Positions 16,978-28,124 are shown, counted from the stretch's first letter. The stretch is 64,000 bases of DNA from Bin125 sp026705025 (GCA_026705025.1 JAPPBN010000004.1:158980-222979), one strand, 5' to 3'. Notes: a model not told the origin generated them from the sequence alone. Made by a program: numbers and translations.

Positions 16978-17750
16978 GGGGTGCCTTCGGCATTGAAGTA
17001 ATACAGCTCGCGCAGGCCCCAGAGAATCAGGTCCTCGTCGACGATGTCCAGGATGTCCGTCTCCTCGGCGATCCGCGGCGCCCAGCCGCCGGTCGCGACG
17101 ACGCGGGCGTCGCCCAGTTCCTGACGGAAGCGCGCGATGATCCCCTCCACAAGTCCGACATATCCGAACAGGATCCCGCTCTGCAGTGCCGTTTCGGTGC
17201 GCGTCCCGATCGCCGCGGGCGGACGATCCAGGTCAATCCGCGCCAGCCGGCTGGCGCGGTCGAACAGCGCCTCTGTGGAAATGCCGATCCCGGGCGAAAT
17301 CGCGCCGCCGATGTAGACGCCGTGCTCATTGATCGCGTCAAACACGGTGGCCGTGCCAAAGTCGACCACGATCAGCGGCGGCGGCCCGTATCTGGACAGC
17401 GCCGCCACCGCATCGACGATGCGGTCGGCGCCGAGCTCCTCGGTGTGTTCGATCCCGATCCGGACGGGCTTTCGCATGTGCGGGGACACCAGCAAGGGCT
17501 CGGTGCGCAGGAACTTGCGGCAGACATCCTGGAACACCGGAGCGAGAGCGGGCACGACCGACGAGATGATGGCGCCATCGATCTGGGCGATTTGGATTCC
17601 CTCGTAACGCAACAACGAGGCGACGAAGATGCCGTATTCATCGGACAGCCGGTCGTGCTGCGTCGCCAGACGCCAAGTATGGACAATTTTACGGTCGTTA
17701 AACACACCGATCTGAAGGGTCGTGTTGCCGATGTCGATGGCGATCAACAA
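16974..17750 (-). CDS. coaX: Type III pantothenate kinase
   Basis: A 258-residue ASKHA-fold kinase catalysing the first step of coenzyme A synthesis, from pantothenate to 4'-phosphopantothenate. It has the N-terminal phosphate-binding AIDIGNTTLQIGV, the catalytic Asp region ELGADRIVDAVAA, VVDFGTATVFDAI and the GGAISPGI loop. It starts at TTG (17750) with AAGGA about ten bases upstream, and runs into coaBC through an ATGA-type overlap. Type III kinases are insensitive to CoA feedback in characterised members. Confidence 0.95.
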   Translation of the reverse strand: MLIAIDIGNTTLQIGVFNDRKIVHTWRLATQHDRLSDEYGIFVASLLRYEGIQIAQIDGAIISSVVPALAPVFQDVCRKFLRTEPLLVSPHMRKPVRIGIEHTEELGADRIVDAVAALSRYGPPPLIVVDFGTATVFDAINEHGVYIGGAISPGIGISTEALFDRASRLARIDLDRPPAAIGTRTETALQSGILFGYVGLVEGIIARFRQELGDARVVATGGWAPRIAEETDILDIVDEDLILWGLRELYYFNAEGTP

Positions 17751-18142
17751 GGCGATTCGTCCTTCCCGACGCGCCAGCGGATCGCGAACCTTGCTAGCGC
17801 AGAGCAGCGCGATCGTCTCGCGACGTCACTATCTCGCGCATTCTACGCAAGATCGGCTTCTGCCATTCCGGCGGGGCATTTGTGCAGACGAAGGCGGAGC
17901 AGAATCGACAGAACGAGGGTTGTCAAGACGCCGCCCTGTGCTCGTGGATGAGTCGGGGAAAATGTGGATGGATATCTGGTCAGGCTCGGTCCGAGGCCAG
18001 TTCTTCCACTTGCTGTTGTGCGCGCAGATGCTGGTTAGTATGTTCCCTCAAGCTGCCCATCTCTTGAGCGGCGAATCCGGTCAGCCCGACAGGGCATCCA
18101 CTTCGCTTGCAGCGGTCTTTTCCATAAGGAGGCGACAGCGGC
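17751..18142. other. Intergenic region between coaX and dnaA
   Basis: A 392-base divergent spacer that must hold the promoters for coaX-coaBC and dnaA. A DnaA-box-like TGTGGATGG lies near 17961. A strong AAGGAGG ribosome binding site for dnaA lies about ten bases before its ATG. No gene or RNA structure that I can name is visible, and the short frames here lack coding character. Confidence 0.5.
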
Positions 18143-19552
18143 ATGGTCACTCGATCCGCCCGCTCATTTGGCGATCCGCACTCGGACCATCGCGCCATCT
18201 GGCAGCGCACCCTGCAACTCCTGAGAGACTCGCTCGACCGCGAGACCTTCGACACCTGGTTCGCCGACACTCACGCGATTGAGATTCGCGGCGGGGTGCT
18301 TCACGTCGGCGTGCCGACCGTGATCAAGCTCGAGACCCTGCGCGGCAGTTACTATCCGCAGCTCGCCTCGGCGGTGCGCCAGGCATCGGGCCGCTCCATG
18401 GAGATTGAGCTACGCGTCCAGGCGCCGCCCGAGCCGGTCACGCAAGCGCTCGACTTGTCGTCGGGCGATGACCCCACGCTCTCCGCCGAGCGCAGCCTGC
18501 CGATTCAACCGGCGCGCAGCCGTCCCTCCGTGCTCAACCAGGCGACCTTCGAGCGCTTCGTCGAAGGCACGTCCAACCAGATCGCCGTGACCGCGTCACG
18601 CCGGGTGGCGTTCCACCCCGGGGAAGACACCAATCCGCTGTTCATCTACTCCAGTTCCGGTCTGGGTAAGACTCACCTGCTGCACGCCATCGCACACATC
18701 ACGATGCAGTCGCACTACACGGTGCTGGTCGACACGGAGTCCTACGTCCGCCAGTTCATCAAGAGCGTCGAGACCGGTGAACGCGCCGCGTTCCAGGAGA
18801 AGTACGAGTCGGCAGAAGTGCTGATCGTTGACGACGTACAAAAGCTCGGCGGCACGGTGCAAACCCAAGACGAGTTTTTCAACGTCTTCAATGCACTGCA
18901 CCAACAGGATCGACAGATCGTGATTGCCTCGGACACGCCGCCGCGGCGGCTCGCCGGGCTCAGCGAGCGTCTCGTCACCCGCTTCGAGGGCGGACTGGTT
19001 GTGGAGATCAACCCGCCCGACCTCGAATTGCGGATGGCCATTTTGCAGCGCAAGATTCGCGACTGGGACATCGCGGTCGACGAGCCGACGATCCAGATGA
19101 TTGCCGAGCGTGGGGGCACCAACGTCCGGACCCTGCTCGGCGGGCTGAACCGGGTGCGCGTGTTCGCCGAGAGCGAGCGCTCGCCGGTGACCCCCGGGGT
19201 CGTCATGCGGGCCCTGGCCGGCCATGTCCAGGAAGAGTCGCGCAGAGCCAAACCGACAGTGGCAGAGTTGATTGCCGCCGCGTCCGACATCACCGGCGTC
19301 GCGCCCGACCTATTCACGGCGCCGCGCAAGGATCGACGCACCGCGCGCGCGCGCCAACTCGTCATGTTCCTTGCCTGCAAGCACACCGATCTCTCACTCA
19401 ACTCGATCGGCGAAGCGCTGGGCGGCCGGGACCACTCGACGGTCCTGCACGGCCGCGACAAGGTGGAGCAGCTGATCGCCAACTCCGGCGATCCAGACGC
19501 CCAATGGTGGATCCAGCAGATCTCCGAGATTCGCTCCCGCTTACACCTCTAA
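18143..19552 (+). CDS. dnaA: Chromosomal replication initiator DnaA
   Basis: A 469-residue AAA+ initiator that binds oriC and opens the duplex. Domain I covers about 1-85 (IWQRTLQLLRDSLDRETFDTWF). A linker reaches about 130, followed by the AAA+ domain with Walker A SSSGLGKTHLL and Walker B EVLIVDDVQKL. The arginine-finger region is LSERLVTRFEGGL, where most homologues have SRF. Domain IV carries the DNA-binding signature GGRDHSTVLHGRDKV. AAGGAGG supports the ATG start. Domain II is short. The downstream spacer contains candidate DnaA boxes. Confidence 0.97.
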   Translation: MVTRSARSFGDPHSDHRAIWQRTLQLLRDSLDRETFDTWFADTHAIEIRGGVLHVGVPTVIKLETLRGSYYPQLASAVRQASGRSMEIELRVQAPPEPVTQALDLSSGDDPTLSAERSLPIQPARSRPSVLNQATFERFVEGTSNQIAVTASRRVAFHPGEDTNPLFIYSSSGLGKTHLLHAIAHITMQSHYTVLVDTESYVRQFIKSVETGERAAFQEKYESAEVLIVDDVQKLGGTVQTQDEFFNVFNALHQQDRQIVIASDTPPRRLAGLSERLVTRFEGGLVVEINPPDLELRMAILQRKIRDWDIAVDEPTIQMIAERGGTNVRTLLGGLNRVRVFAESERSPVTPGVVMRALAGHVQEESRRAKPTVAELIAAASDITGVAPDLFTAPRKDRRTARARQLVMFLACKHTDLSLNSIGEALGGRDHSTVLHGRDKVEQLIANSGDPDAQWWIQQISEIRSRLHL

Positions 19553-19857
19553 AGCGGGAACGCCCTCTCCGCCCGCCGAACTCGGGCTGCTGTCGCCCAC
19601 CGACGCTCAGGTTGCTTCCAGGATCACGAAGGATTGTGGACACGCGCGCAGCCCAGTCAGAGCGTGTCCACTCCAGCCGCCCCGGCTGTCCACAGCAGAA
19701 TTCAGTTTCTTGTCAACGAATCGCGGTGCTTCGTGTGCTCGTCCACAGTGCCCACCCAGCCACCTACAACAACAGATCAATTAACTAGTTAAGGAGTATA
19801 AGAATTCTCCGTTGTAGGGCCTGTGGATTGCCTGCGCAGGGTGGATAAACTCGACCC
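19553..19857. other. oriC: Candidate chromosomal origin (oriC)
   Basis: A 305-base gene-free spacer directly downstream of dnaA. It carries at least six TCCAC-core sites in both orientations: TTGTGGAC near 19635, GTGTCCAC near 19665, CTGTCCACA near 19688, CGTCCACA near 19741, TGTGGATTG near 19822 and GGTGGATAA near 19840. Each differs from TTATCCACA by one or two bases. An AT-rich stretch (about 19770-19815, with ATTAACTAGTTAAGGAG) would suit an unwinding element. Flanking gene orientation switches here from mostly leftward to mostly rightward. Confidence 0.65.
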
Positions 19858-21132
19858 ATGATTGACTCCATCGAGGTTGAGGTTGAGGGTGGGGCCGGCG
19901 GCCGCGGCGCGGTCTCGTTCCGGCGTGAGAAGTTCGTACCGCGCGGCGGTCCCGATGGCGGCCGCGGCGGCCGCGGCGGAGACGTGATCGTGTTGGCCAA
20001 CGGACAGCTCAACACGCTGCGACGGTATCGACGTCAGCGCCGCTTTCGCGCCGAGTCGGGTACCAACGGCGGCACCAACCAGAAGCGCGGGCGTGCCGGC
20101 GCGACGATGGTGCTCGAACTGCCGGTGGGGACGATCGTCTCTCGTGTCCGCGGGCAGGAGTCCGAGCAGCTGGTCGACCTTGAGGCGGACGCGCAGTCGC
20201 TCGTGGTTGCCTGGGGTGGTCGCGGGGGGCAGGGCAACATGTACTTCCGCAGCGCGACCAATCAGACCCCGCGCGTGGCCCAGAAAGGCGAACCGGGCGA
20301 GCGCTGCCGGCTCAAGTTTGAGCTGCGCATCCTGGCCGACGTTGGCATCGTGGGGCTGCCGAACGCGGGCAAGTCGTCGCTGCTTCGCCACTTGAGCGCC
20401 GCCCGTCCGCGCGTGGCCGATTACCCCTTTACGACACTGGAGCCGCATCTCGGCGTCGTGTCGGTCGGCTGGGACGAGTTCGTCATGGCCGACCTGCCGG
20501 GACTGATCGAAGGCGCCGCCGACGGGGCGGGCCTGGGTCACGACTTTCTCCGCCACACGTCGCGAACCAGGCTGCTGGTCCACCTGATTGACGGCTCGCA
20601 AGACGACCCGTGCGCTGCGAAGGCGCTGGTCGACAGCGAACTCGCCGGCTACTCGGCCGAGCTGGCCGCCCGACCCCAGATTGTCGTGATCAACAAGGTT
20701 GACCTGGAGGAAGTGGACGTCTTCCGAGAAGAGATCGCGGCACAGTTCGGCAACATGGATCCGGCGCCGCTGTTCTGCTCCGCTGTGACAGGCGAAGGAA
20801 CCGACGACGTGGTCGCAGCCTGCGCATCGGCGCTGCAAGAGTTGCGCCAGCAGGAACCACCCAGAACCGCGGAGGTCCCTGTCGTCCGGCCCAGGCAAGA
20901 CGGCCGCCGATTCGAAGTTGATGAGCTGGCCTCAGGGCTGTTCCAGGTGCGCGGCGCATCGGTGGAGCGATTTGTCTCGATGATGGAGCTGGATCAGGAT
21001 GAGGCGCTGGCCGAAACCTACCGCTGGCTCGATCGTCGCGGTGTGGCGTCGGCGCTGCAGCGGGCCGGTTGCCAGCCGGGTGATGTCGTCAGGATCGGTC
21101 AGGCGCGCATCACCTGGGAATGGGAGCGCTGA
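19858..21132 (+). CDS. obgE: GTPase Obg/CgtA
   Basis: A 424-residue ribosome-associated GTPase. It has the glycine-rich Obg fold (GGAGGRGAVSFRREKFVPRG), then the G domain with GLPNAGKSSLL (P-loop), DYPFTTLEPHLG (switch I) and DLPGLIEGAADGAGLG (switch II). NKVD is the base-specificity motif. A C-terminal OCT domain begins around residue 340 (RRFEVDELASGLFQVRG). Obg acts in 50S maturation and growth control. Its last codons overlap the start of nadD by 13 bases. Confidence 0.96.
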   Translation: MIDSIEVEVEGGAGGRGAVSFRREKFVPRGGPDGGRGGRGGDVIVLANGQLNTLRRYRRQRRFRAESGTNGGTNQKRGRAGATMVLELPVGTIVSRVRGQESEQLVDLEADAQSLVVAWGGRGGQGNMYFRSATNQTPRVAQKGEPGERCRLKFELRILADVGIVGLPNAGKSSLLRHLSAARPRVADYPFTTLEPHLGVVSVGWDEFVMADLPGLIEGAADGAGLGHDFLRHTSRTRLLVHLIDGSQDDPCAAKALVDSELAGYSAELAARPQIVVINKVDLEEVDVFREEIAAQFGNMDPAPLFCSAVTGEGTDDVVAACASALQELRQQEPPRTAEVPVVRPRQDGRRFEVDELASGLFQVRGASVERFVSMMELDQDEALAETYRWLDRRGVASALQRAGCQPGDVVRIGQARITWEWER

Positions 21133-21767
21133 CGGTCGTGGCTGAGGGCGCCGATATCCAGTTCGAGCCACACGAGCGCGTCGGCGCCCTGGGCGGCACG
21201 TTCGATCCGCTGCATCGAGCTCACCTGCACCTGGCCGATGCGGCCGCCCAGGCGCTGGAGCTCGACCGGCTGGTCCTGATTCCCGCCGGCGACCCATGGC
21301 GGAAACGTGACCGTCGAGTCAGCTCAGCCGAGCACCGCCTGGCCATGACCCTGGCAGCGGCTGAGGATCGCGGGGGCGGGCTCGAGGTGTCCGACCTGGA
21401 AGTCCGCCGCGGCGGCCCGACCTACACGCTCGATACCGTGCGCGTGTTACGGGATCGCGGCGCACAGCAACTCTGGTGGATCATGGGCGCCGATGCCGTG
21501 CTGGACCTGCCGCACTGGCACAAACCCAACGAGATCCTGACCTGCGCCCGGATTGCCGCGGCCGTCAGGCCGGGCGCCGAGCTTGATCGCCGCCAACTCG
21601 ATCGGATCGTCTATGGCCTCGGCCGCTGGCTCGACTGGGTGCCGATGGAGCCAATCGACCTCTCGGCCTCAGAACTCAGAGAACGGATCGCCAGGGGCGA
21701 AGACGTGTCGGAGGATGTGCCGTCGGCCGTATGGCAGTACGCGAGGGACCACCAGCTCTATACCTGA
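21120..21767 (+). CDS. nadD: Nicotinate-nucleotide adenylyltransferase
   Basis: A 215-residue nucleotidyltransferase that adenylates nicotinate mononucleotide in NAD synthesis. The signature ALGGTFDPLHRAHLHLA contains the (H/T)xGH-type ATP site. WWIMGADAVLDLPHWHKP holds the substrate-binding Asp and Trp residues, and DLSASELRERI is the C-terminal ISSTxIR-like motif. A 15-residue N-terminal extension precedes the domain. Overlap with obgE implies translational coupling, an arrangement common in bacteria (often with rsfS after nadD, which is absent here). Confidence 0.94.
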   Translation: MGALTVVAEGADIQFEPHERVGALGGTFDPLHRAHLHLADAAAQALELDRLVLIPAGDPWRKRDRRVSSAEHRLAMTLAAAEDRGGGLEVSDLEVRRGGPTYTLDTVRVLRDRGAQQLWWIMGADAVLDLPHWHKPNEILTCARIAAAVRPGAELDRRQLDRIVYGLGRWLDWVPMEPIDLSASELRERIARGEDVSEDVPSAVWQYARDHQLYT

Positions 21768-21794
21768 CCCACTGCGTCGGCGCGCCTGCGAGGG

Positions 21795-22457
21795 TTATCC
21801 GTGACCAATGTTCTCCGACGTGTAGTGCTCCTTGCGCACCAGGATCGTCAGGCGCGGGCCTGGCGGGAACAGGAATGGGCGCAGCGGCAGCGTCTGCACC
21901 CAGGCGAAGCCAGCGTCGTAGGCGAGCTGTCCCAACTGACCGAATGTGCGCAGATGAGGCGGGGGACCACTCAGGCCCAGCAGGGACGACCAAACGGCGT
22001 TGACCGCGGCGGATCGTGATCGCGCGATCTCCCACAGCACGGCGACGCCGTTGTGGTCGAGCACCCGCCAGAGTTCCTCCAGCACGCGCAACGCTCGCTC
22101 GTCGTCCCAATGGCGCAGTTGGTGGGGGACGACGGCGAAGTCGAAGGAGCCGTCCTGATAGGGCAAGCGATGCGGCTCCGCGCGGACGACGAGCATGTCC
22201 TTCGTCTCGGCATGCGCACGCGCATCGCAAAGCACCGCGTGCGGAGTCGGTTCAAGTCCTGCCGTATCGGCGATTAGCGCAGCGAGCGGCGGCGAATCCG
22301 GGCCGAGCACAAGCAACCGCTCGACCGGGGCCATCGCGGTCAAGGCGATCAACTGCGGCGCTGGGGAATCTTCAAGCGCGAGACGCGGTTGCCCGCGCCA
22401 CCAACGCCGTAGCGCCGGGGGGATCGCCAGCAGCGGAGCGGCGCCGGGCTGGAGCAC
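21795..22457 (-). CDS. SAM-dependent methyltransferase (class I, small)
   Basis: A Rossmann-type methyltransferase of about 220 residues. The nucleotide-binding motif is weak (ERLLVLGPDSPPLAAL). The motif IV-like region FDFAVVPHQLRHWDDERAL and LEELWRVLDHNGVAVLWEI match the UbiE/Methyltransf_11 pattern. GTG at 22457 is chosen because it lies just after the gyrB stop, and an upstream start would overlap gyrB by 65 bases. The C-terminus ends in a basic strand, RLTILVRKEH. Substrate not predictable; co-transcription with gyrB is likely. Confidence 0.7.
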   Translation of the reverse strand: MLQPGAAPLLAIPPALRRWWRGQPRLALEDSPAPQLIALTAMAPVERLLVLGPDSPPLAALIADTAGLEPTPHAVLCDARAHAETKDMLVVRAEPHRLPYQDGSFDFAVVPHQLRHWDDERALRVLEELWRVLDHNGVAVLWEIARSRSAAVNAVWSSLLGLSGPPPHLRTFGQLGQLAYDAGFAWVQTLPLRPFLFPPGPRLTILVRKEHYTSENIGHG

Positions 22458-22461
22458 GGGG

Positions 22462-24522
<2,061 letters not shown>

Positions 24523-24662
24523 CGTGCAAATCCTGACACAGGCGAAACCGCGCCGCGCGGCGAATACCGGGACCAGTGGCCCACACCGGTACTCTGGGTA
24601 CGTTCAGTTTACCACTGGCATAACGCCTGGAACACACAATTCCGCACCGGAATGAGGCCTGA

Positions 24663-25172
24663 ATGACGAGCTGGCGAGAGCGATTGCGTCTCACCGATCC
24701 CGGTGTCGCTCGCGACGCGGTCTTGCAGGCGCTGCCCGAGCGGATCGACGACCTCTCGCCCGTCGCCGTCGTGCGCAACGCGATCAACGACACCTCCGGG
24801 CGCGTCTGGGCCCAGGTTCGATCCGAGCTGGTCTTCCGACCCGAATTCGAGCCCGCCCTCGACGGCCTGTCCGGCTTCTCCCACCTCTTCGTCATCGGCT
24901 GGATGGGCGACGTAACGGACGAAGGCCGAGCCCTGCTCAAGCTGCATCCGTCCGGCGGCGAGGACACACCGGAGGTTGGCGTCTTCGCTACTCGAACGGC
25001 GCACCGGCCCAACCCGCTCTCGATCTCGATCTGCCCGCTCGAATCGGTCGACGGCAACATCGCCAAGGTGATCGGCCTCGACCTCGTTAACGGCACCCCG
25101 GTGCTTGACGTGAAGCCCTACGTCACCTTCTACGACTCCTTCGACTCGACGATCCCCAAGTGGGCGGAGTAA
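24663..25172 (+). CDS. TrmO/TsaA-like tRNA methyltransferase domain protein
   Basis: A 169-residue protein of the TsaA/YaeB (UPF0066) family, whose E. coli member TrmO methylates N6-threonylcarbamoyladenosine in tRNA using SAM. Present are GFSHLFVIGWM, the family hallmark VFATRTAHRPNPLSIS and DLVNGTPVLDVKPYV. The usual beta-barrel domain occupies residues 30-160, and the C-terminal extension of enteric TrmO is absent. It is transcribed divergently from gyrB and followed after six bases by a Nudix gene. Confidence 0.85.
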   Translation: MTSWRERLRLTDPGVARDAVLQALPERIDDLSPVAVVRNAINDTSGRVWAQVRSELVFRPEFEPALDGLSGFSHLFVIGWMGDVTDEGRALLKLHPSGGEDTPEVGVFATRTAHRPNPLSISICPLESVDGNIAKVIGLDLVNGTPVLDVKPYVTFYDSFDSTIPKWAE

Positions 25173-25178
25173 GGATCG

Positions 25179-25670
25179 GTGCCGCGGCTGCGCAGCAACA
25201 TCGTCGCCGTCTACGTCGTCCGCCCGGCGGAAGACGGGGTCGAACTGCTCATGCTCCAGCGACCGGATAGCCACCGCTTCGCCGGCGCCTGGCAGACCGT
25301 GGGCGGCCACGTCGAGGAGAAGCGAGGCGAGACCGCCTGGCAAGCCGCGCTCAGAGAATTGGATGAGGAAACCGCCCTCAATGTCGAGCGCTGGTTCCGC
25401 ATCGACCGTCCCGAGACGTTCTACAACCCCGAAAACGACACCATCTACCTCGTCCCCGCCTTCGCTGCCCTCGTGGCGGCCGGAGCAGAGCCAACGATCT
25501 CCGACGAGCATCAAGCCTGGCGCTGGCAAACCGCCGAAGACGCCGCCCGCTCGGTCGACTGGGCGGCGATGCGTGACTCGATCCTGACGGTCGGCGAAGC
25601 GCTCGCCGATCCGGATTCGCCCGGCCTGGGTGTCACCGAGATGTATCCCGATGAACTTGGCGCCGACTGA
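25179..25670 (+). CDS. Nudix hydrolase
   Basis: A 163-residue Nudix-fold pyrophosphohydrolase beginning at GTG. The Nudix helix reads GHVEEKRGETAWQAALRELD followed by EETAL. The catalytic RELDEE core is intact, but the loop between the first Gly and the first Glu is two residues longer than the GX5E consensus. It lies six bases after the trmO-like gene, so it is surely co-transcribed. The substrate may be a dNTP or dinucleoside polyphosphate; sequence does not decide. Confidence 0.88.
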   Translation: MPRLRSNIVAVYVVRPAEDGVELLMLQRPDSHRFAGAWQTVGGHVEEKRGETAWQAALRELDEETALNVERWFRIDRPETFYNPENDTIYLVPAFAALVAAGAEPTISDEHQAWRWQTAEDAARSVDWAAMRDSILTVGEALADPDSPGLGVTEMYPDELGAD

Positions 25671-25753
25671 GTTCAGGTTCCACGCTTGCCGAGGGAGTCG
25701 GCAATGGGCACTGAGAGACTGACCATCTCCCTCGACCGTGCAACGATGACCCC

Positions 25754-26839
25754 ATGACCTCGATCGGACTGATCGGCTTTGAGCGCTCGGGCAAAACGAC
25801 GCTATTCAACGCCCTGACCGGAGCGGGGCGGCCCACAGGATTCTCCACCCATATGGAGCCGCATGAAGGTGTCGTCCCGGCCGCCGACGCCCGACTGAAC
25901 AAGCTCTCCGACCTCTACCAGCCCAAGAAGACCACGCCGGCCGTGCTCGACGTGGTCGATTTCCCCGGCGCAGGCTTCGCCGGCGCGCTGGGCGGCAGCA
26001 ACGAGCCGCCGTCGAGCCGATTGCTGGACCAGCTTTCGCAACTCGACGCGCTGGTCCACGTTGTGCGCGCCTTCGACAATGACGCAGTCCCCCATCCCGC
26101 CGAACGCATCGATCCCGAGGGCGACATCGAGGCAATGCAGCTGGAGCTCACCTTCGCCGACCTGGCGCTGATCGAAAAGCGCCTCCAGCGCATCGCCGAC
26201 GAGACCAAGTCGATGAAGGCGGCGGAACGGGTCGCCATCGACAGGGAGACGGACCTGCTGCGCCGCCTGCAAATCCACCTCGGCGACGGCGGCACATTGC
26301 TCGACGCTCCCCTGTCGGAGCTTGAGCGCGCCGACATCCGCCACTACCGCTTTCTCACCGAACGACCGATGCTGACCATTTTCAACGTCGACGAAGAGTC
26401 AGCCGCCGAGGATGCGATCGAGGGAATCGCACTCTCGGCGCGGCTGGAGGAAGAACTGCGCGAGTTCGCCGACGACGAAGCGGCCGCATATCGCGAGGAG
26501 CTCGGCGTCGGAGCCGGCGCGGTCGAGACAGCGCTCCAGGAGACATTTCGCCTGCTCGGCCTGCGCACATTCTTCACCGTCGGCCCTGACGATTGCCGCG
26601 CCTGGAACGTCCGGGCCGGTGACACCGCGCCTCAGGCGGCCGGCAAAATCCACACCGACTTCGAGCGAGGCTTCATCCGCGCAGAAGTCGTGCGTTGGGA
26701 TGATCTGCTGGATTGCGGCGCCGCAGTTGGAGCGTCGGGAGCAGAGGCCGAAGCGAAGAAGCGCGCTCAACTGCGCACAGAAGGCAAAGACTACGAAGTC
26801 CAGGACGGTGACGTCCTGCACATCCTCTTCAACGTCTGA
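25754..26839 (+). CDS. ychF: YchF/Obg-like P-loop ATPase, divergent
   Basis: A 361-residue member of the YchF (OLA1) family, which hydrolyses ATP rather than GTP and binds ribosomes. The P-loop is GFERSGKTTLFNALTG, where classic YchF has GLPNVGKSTLF. FNVDEE replaces the NKxD motif, as is usual in the family. The C-terminal TGS domain ends VQDGDVLHILFNV, and FERGFIRAEVVRWDDLL is the strongly conserved stretch before it. The changed P-loop suggests a diverged subfamily. ATG at 25754. Confidence 0.85.
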   Translation: MTSIGLIGFERSGKTTLFNALTGAGRPTGFSTHMEPHEGVVPAADARLNKLSDLYQPKKTTPAVLDVVDFPGAGFAGALGGSNEPPSSRLLDQLSQLDALVHVVRAFDNDAVPHPAERIDPEGDIEAMQLELTFADLALIEKRLQRIADETKSMKAAERVAIDRETDLLRRLQIHLGDGGTLLDAPLSELERADIRHYRFLTERPMLTIFNVDEESAAEDAIEGIALSARLEEELREFADDEAAAYREELGVGAGAVETALQETFRLLGLRTFFTVGPDDCRAWNVRAGDTAPQAAGKIHTDFERGFIRAEVVRWDDLLDCGAAVGASGAEAEAKKRAQLRTEGKDYEVQDGDVLHILFNV

Positions 26840-26869
26840 CCAGTCGAACCCGGGACGTATCCTGACGCC

Positions 26870-27706
26870 ATGGCCAACTCCGCCGAAATCGCCCGCGCCC
26901 TGCTGGTAGCTGCCCGCGAGGGTCCGGCCGTCGCTTCATGCACTGTCATGGGTACGACCGACGGAGTCGAAGTCATGCTCGGCGCGAAGATGCTGGTCTA
27001 CGAGGACCGGAACCTGGGCGAGATCGGCGGCGGCCAACTCGAAGCGGCCGTGACGGACTTCGGACGCAGAGCGATACCCAAGCACCTCGTCCAGACCTGC
27101 GCCTTCACTCCTGGCGGCGAACTGGTCGAGGGCCGCCGCGCGATCGAAGCCGCCGACGCCATTGTCGAAGTCCTCGTCGAAGTGGTCGAGCCGGCTGCGA
27201 CCCTGTTGGTGGTCGGTGGCGGACACGTCGGCCTCGCCGTCGGTCAGCTCGGCGCGATGTTGGGCATGGAAGTGGCGATCATCGACGACCGCGAGGATTA
27301 CGCCAACGAGGACCGCTTCCCCTATGAGGCCAATGTGATCTGCGGCGACTTCGGCGAGGAACTCGAGCGCTTCCCAATCACTGCCAACACCTACATCGTG
27401 CTCGTCTCACGCGGACACAAGGTTGACGAACTCGCGCTACGCGCAGTGGCCGAGCGCGGTGCGGGCTACATCGGGATGATCGGGTCCAAACGCCGCACCC
27501 ACACCGTCCTCCAGCACCTGGCCGAAGAGGGAATCGAACCGCAGGTGCTGGACAAGGTCTTCACGCCGATCGGCCTCGATATCGGCGCGGAGACCCCAGA
27601 AGAGATCGCCGTGTCGGTGCTGGGCGAGATCATCCTCGTCCGTCGCGGGGGCGGCGCGCAGCCAATGTCGGAGCACGGCCGCATGCTGGCCTCCAACCGG
27701 CGCTAA
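26870..27706 (+). CDS. XdhC/CoxI-family protein (full length)
   Basis: A 278-residue protein with an N-terminal XdhC/CoxI domain (GAKMLVYEDRNLGEIGGGQLE, residues about 35-60). Its C-terminal Rossmann domain has TLLVVGGGHVGLAVGQLG and VAIIDDREDYANEDRFPY. GYIGMIGSKRR is the family signature. Homologues insert and sulfurate the molybdenum cofactor of xanthine dehydrogenase or CO dehydrogenase-type hydroxylases. No hydroxylase subunit gene lies in the window. Its ATG follows ychF by 30 bases. Confidence 0.87.
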   Translation: MANSAEIARALLVAAREGPAVASCTVMGTTDGVEVMLGAKMLVYEDRNLGEIGGGQLEAAVTDFGRRAIPKHLVQTCAFTPGGELVEGRRAIEAADAIVEVLVEVVEPAATLLVVGGGHVGLAVGQLGAMLGMEVAIIDDREDYANEDRFPYEANVICGDFGEELERFPITANTYIVLVSRGHKVDELALRAVAERGAGYIGMIGSKRRTHTVLQHLAEEGIEPQVLDKVFTPIGLDIGAETPEEIAVSVLGEIILVRRGGGAQPMSEHGRMLASNRR

Positions 27707-27718
27707 ACTGCTATTGAG

Positions 27719-27753
27719 CCCCTCTCCCTCTGGGAGAGGGTTAGGGTGAGGGC
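27719..27753. repeat. 35-bp dispersed repeat, copy 1
   Basis: A C-rich arm (CCCTCTCCC) followed by its inverted complement (GGGAGAGGG) and then TTAGGGTGAGGGC. The second copy at 61097-61131 differs at two positions, both in the hairpin tip. Confidence 0.85.
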
Positions 27754-27784
27754 AACTCCCCGATCCGGAAGAGGTACGCCGAGC

Positions 27785-28102
27785 ATGCCACAGGACGAGG
27801 TCTACGAAGCAATGTCCAGCGCCTTCAATCAGGGTGCGCCGGTTGCGCTGGCCACGGTCGCCCAGACGCTCGGTTCGACGCCGCGCAAGACTGGCGCCAA
27901 GATGCTGGTCCGCGAGGACGGCACGTTCGTCGGCACGATCGGCGGCGGTTGCGGCGAGGCTGAGGTCTGGCAGGAAGCGATGGACGCCCTTGAAGACGGC
28001 GACGCCCGCATGGTCACCGTCGACCTGACCGAGCCGGTCGACGGCGAGGACAAGATCTGCGGCGGGATCATGCGCATCTTCGTCGAGAAGCTCGAGGCCT
28101 GA
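27785..28102 (+). CDS. XdhC/CoxI N-terminal domain protein
   Basis: A 105-residue stand-alone XdhC/CoxI domain: QGAPVALATVAQTLGSTPRK, then GTIGGGCGEAEVWQEAM and ICGGIMRIFVEKL. It corresponds to the first domain of its upstream neighbour, without the Rossmann half. The ATG at 27785 has GAAGAGG upstream. Split XdhC-type pairs occur in CO dehydrogenase/xanthine dehydrogenase maturation. The pair is separated here only by the 35-bp repeat. Confidence 0.85.
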   Translation: MPQDEVYEAMSSAFNQGAPVALATVAQTLGSTPRKTGAKMLVREDGTFVGTIGGGCGEAEVWQEAMDALEDGDARMVTVDLTEPVDGEDKICGGIMRIFVEKLEA

Positions 28103-28124
28103 TCCCAGGCGCGCGGGGATTCCG

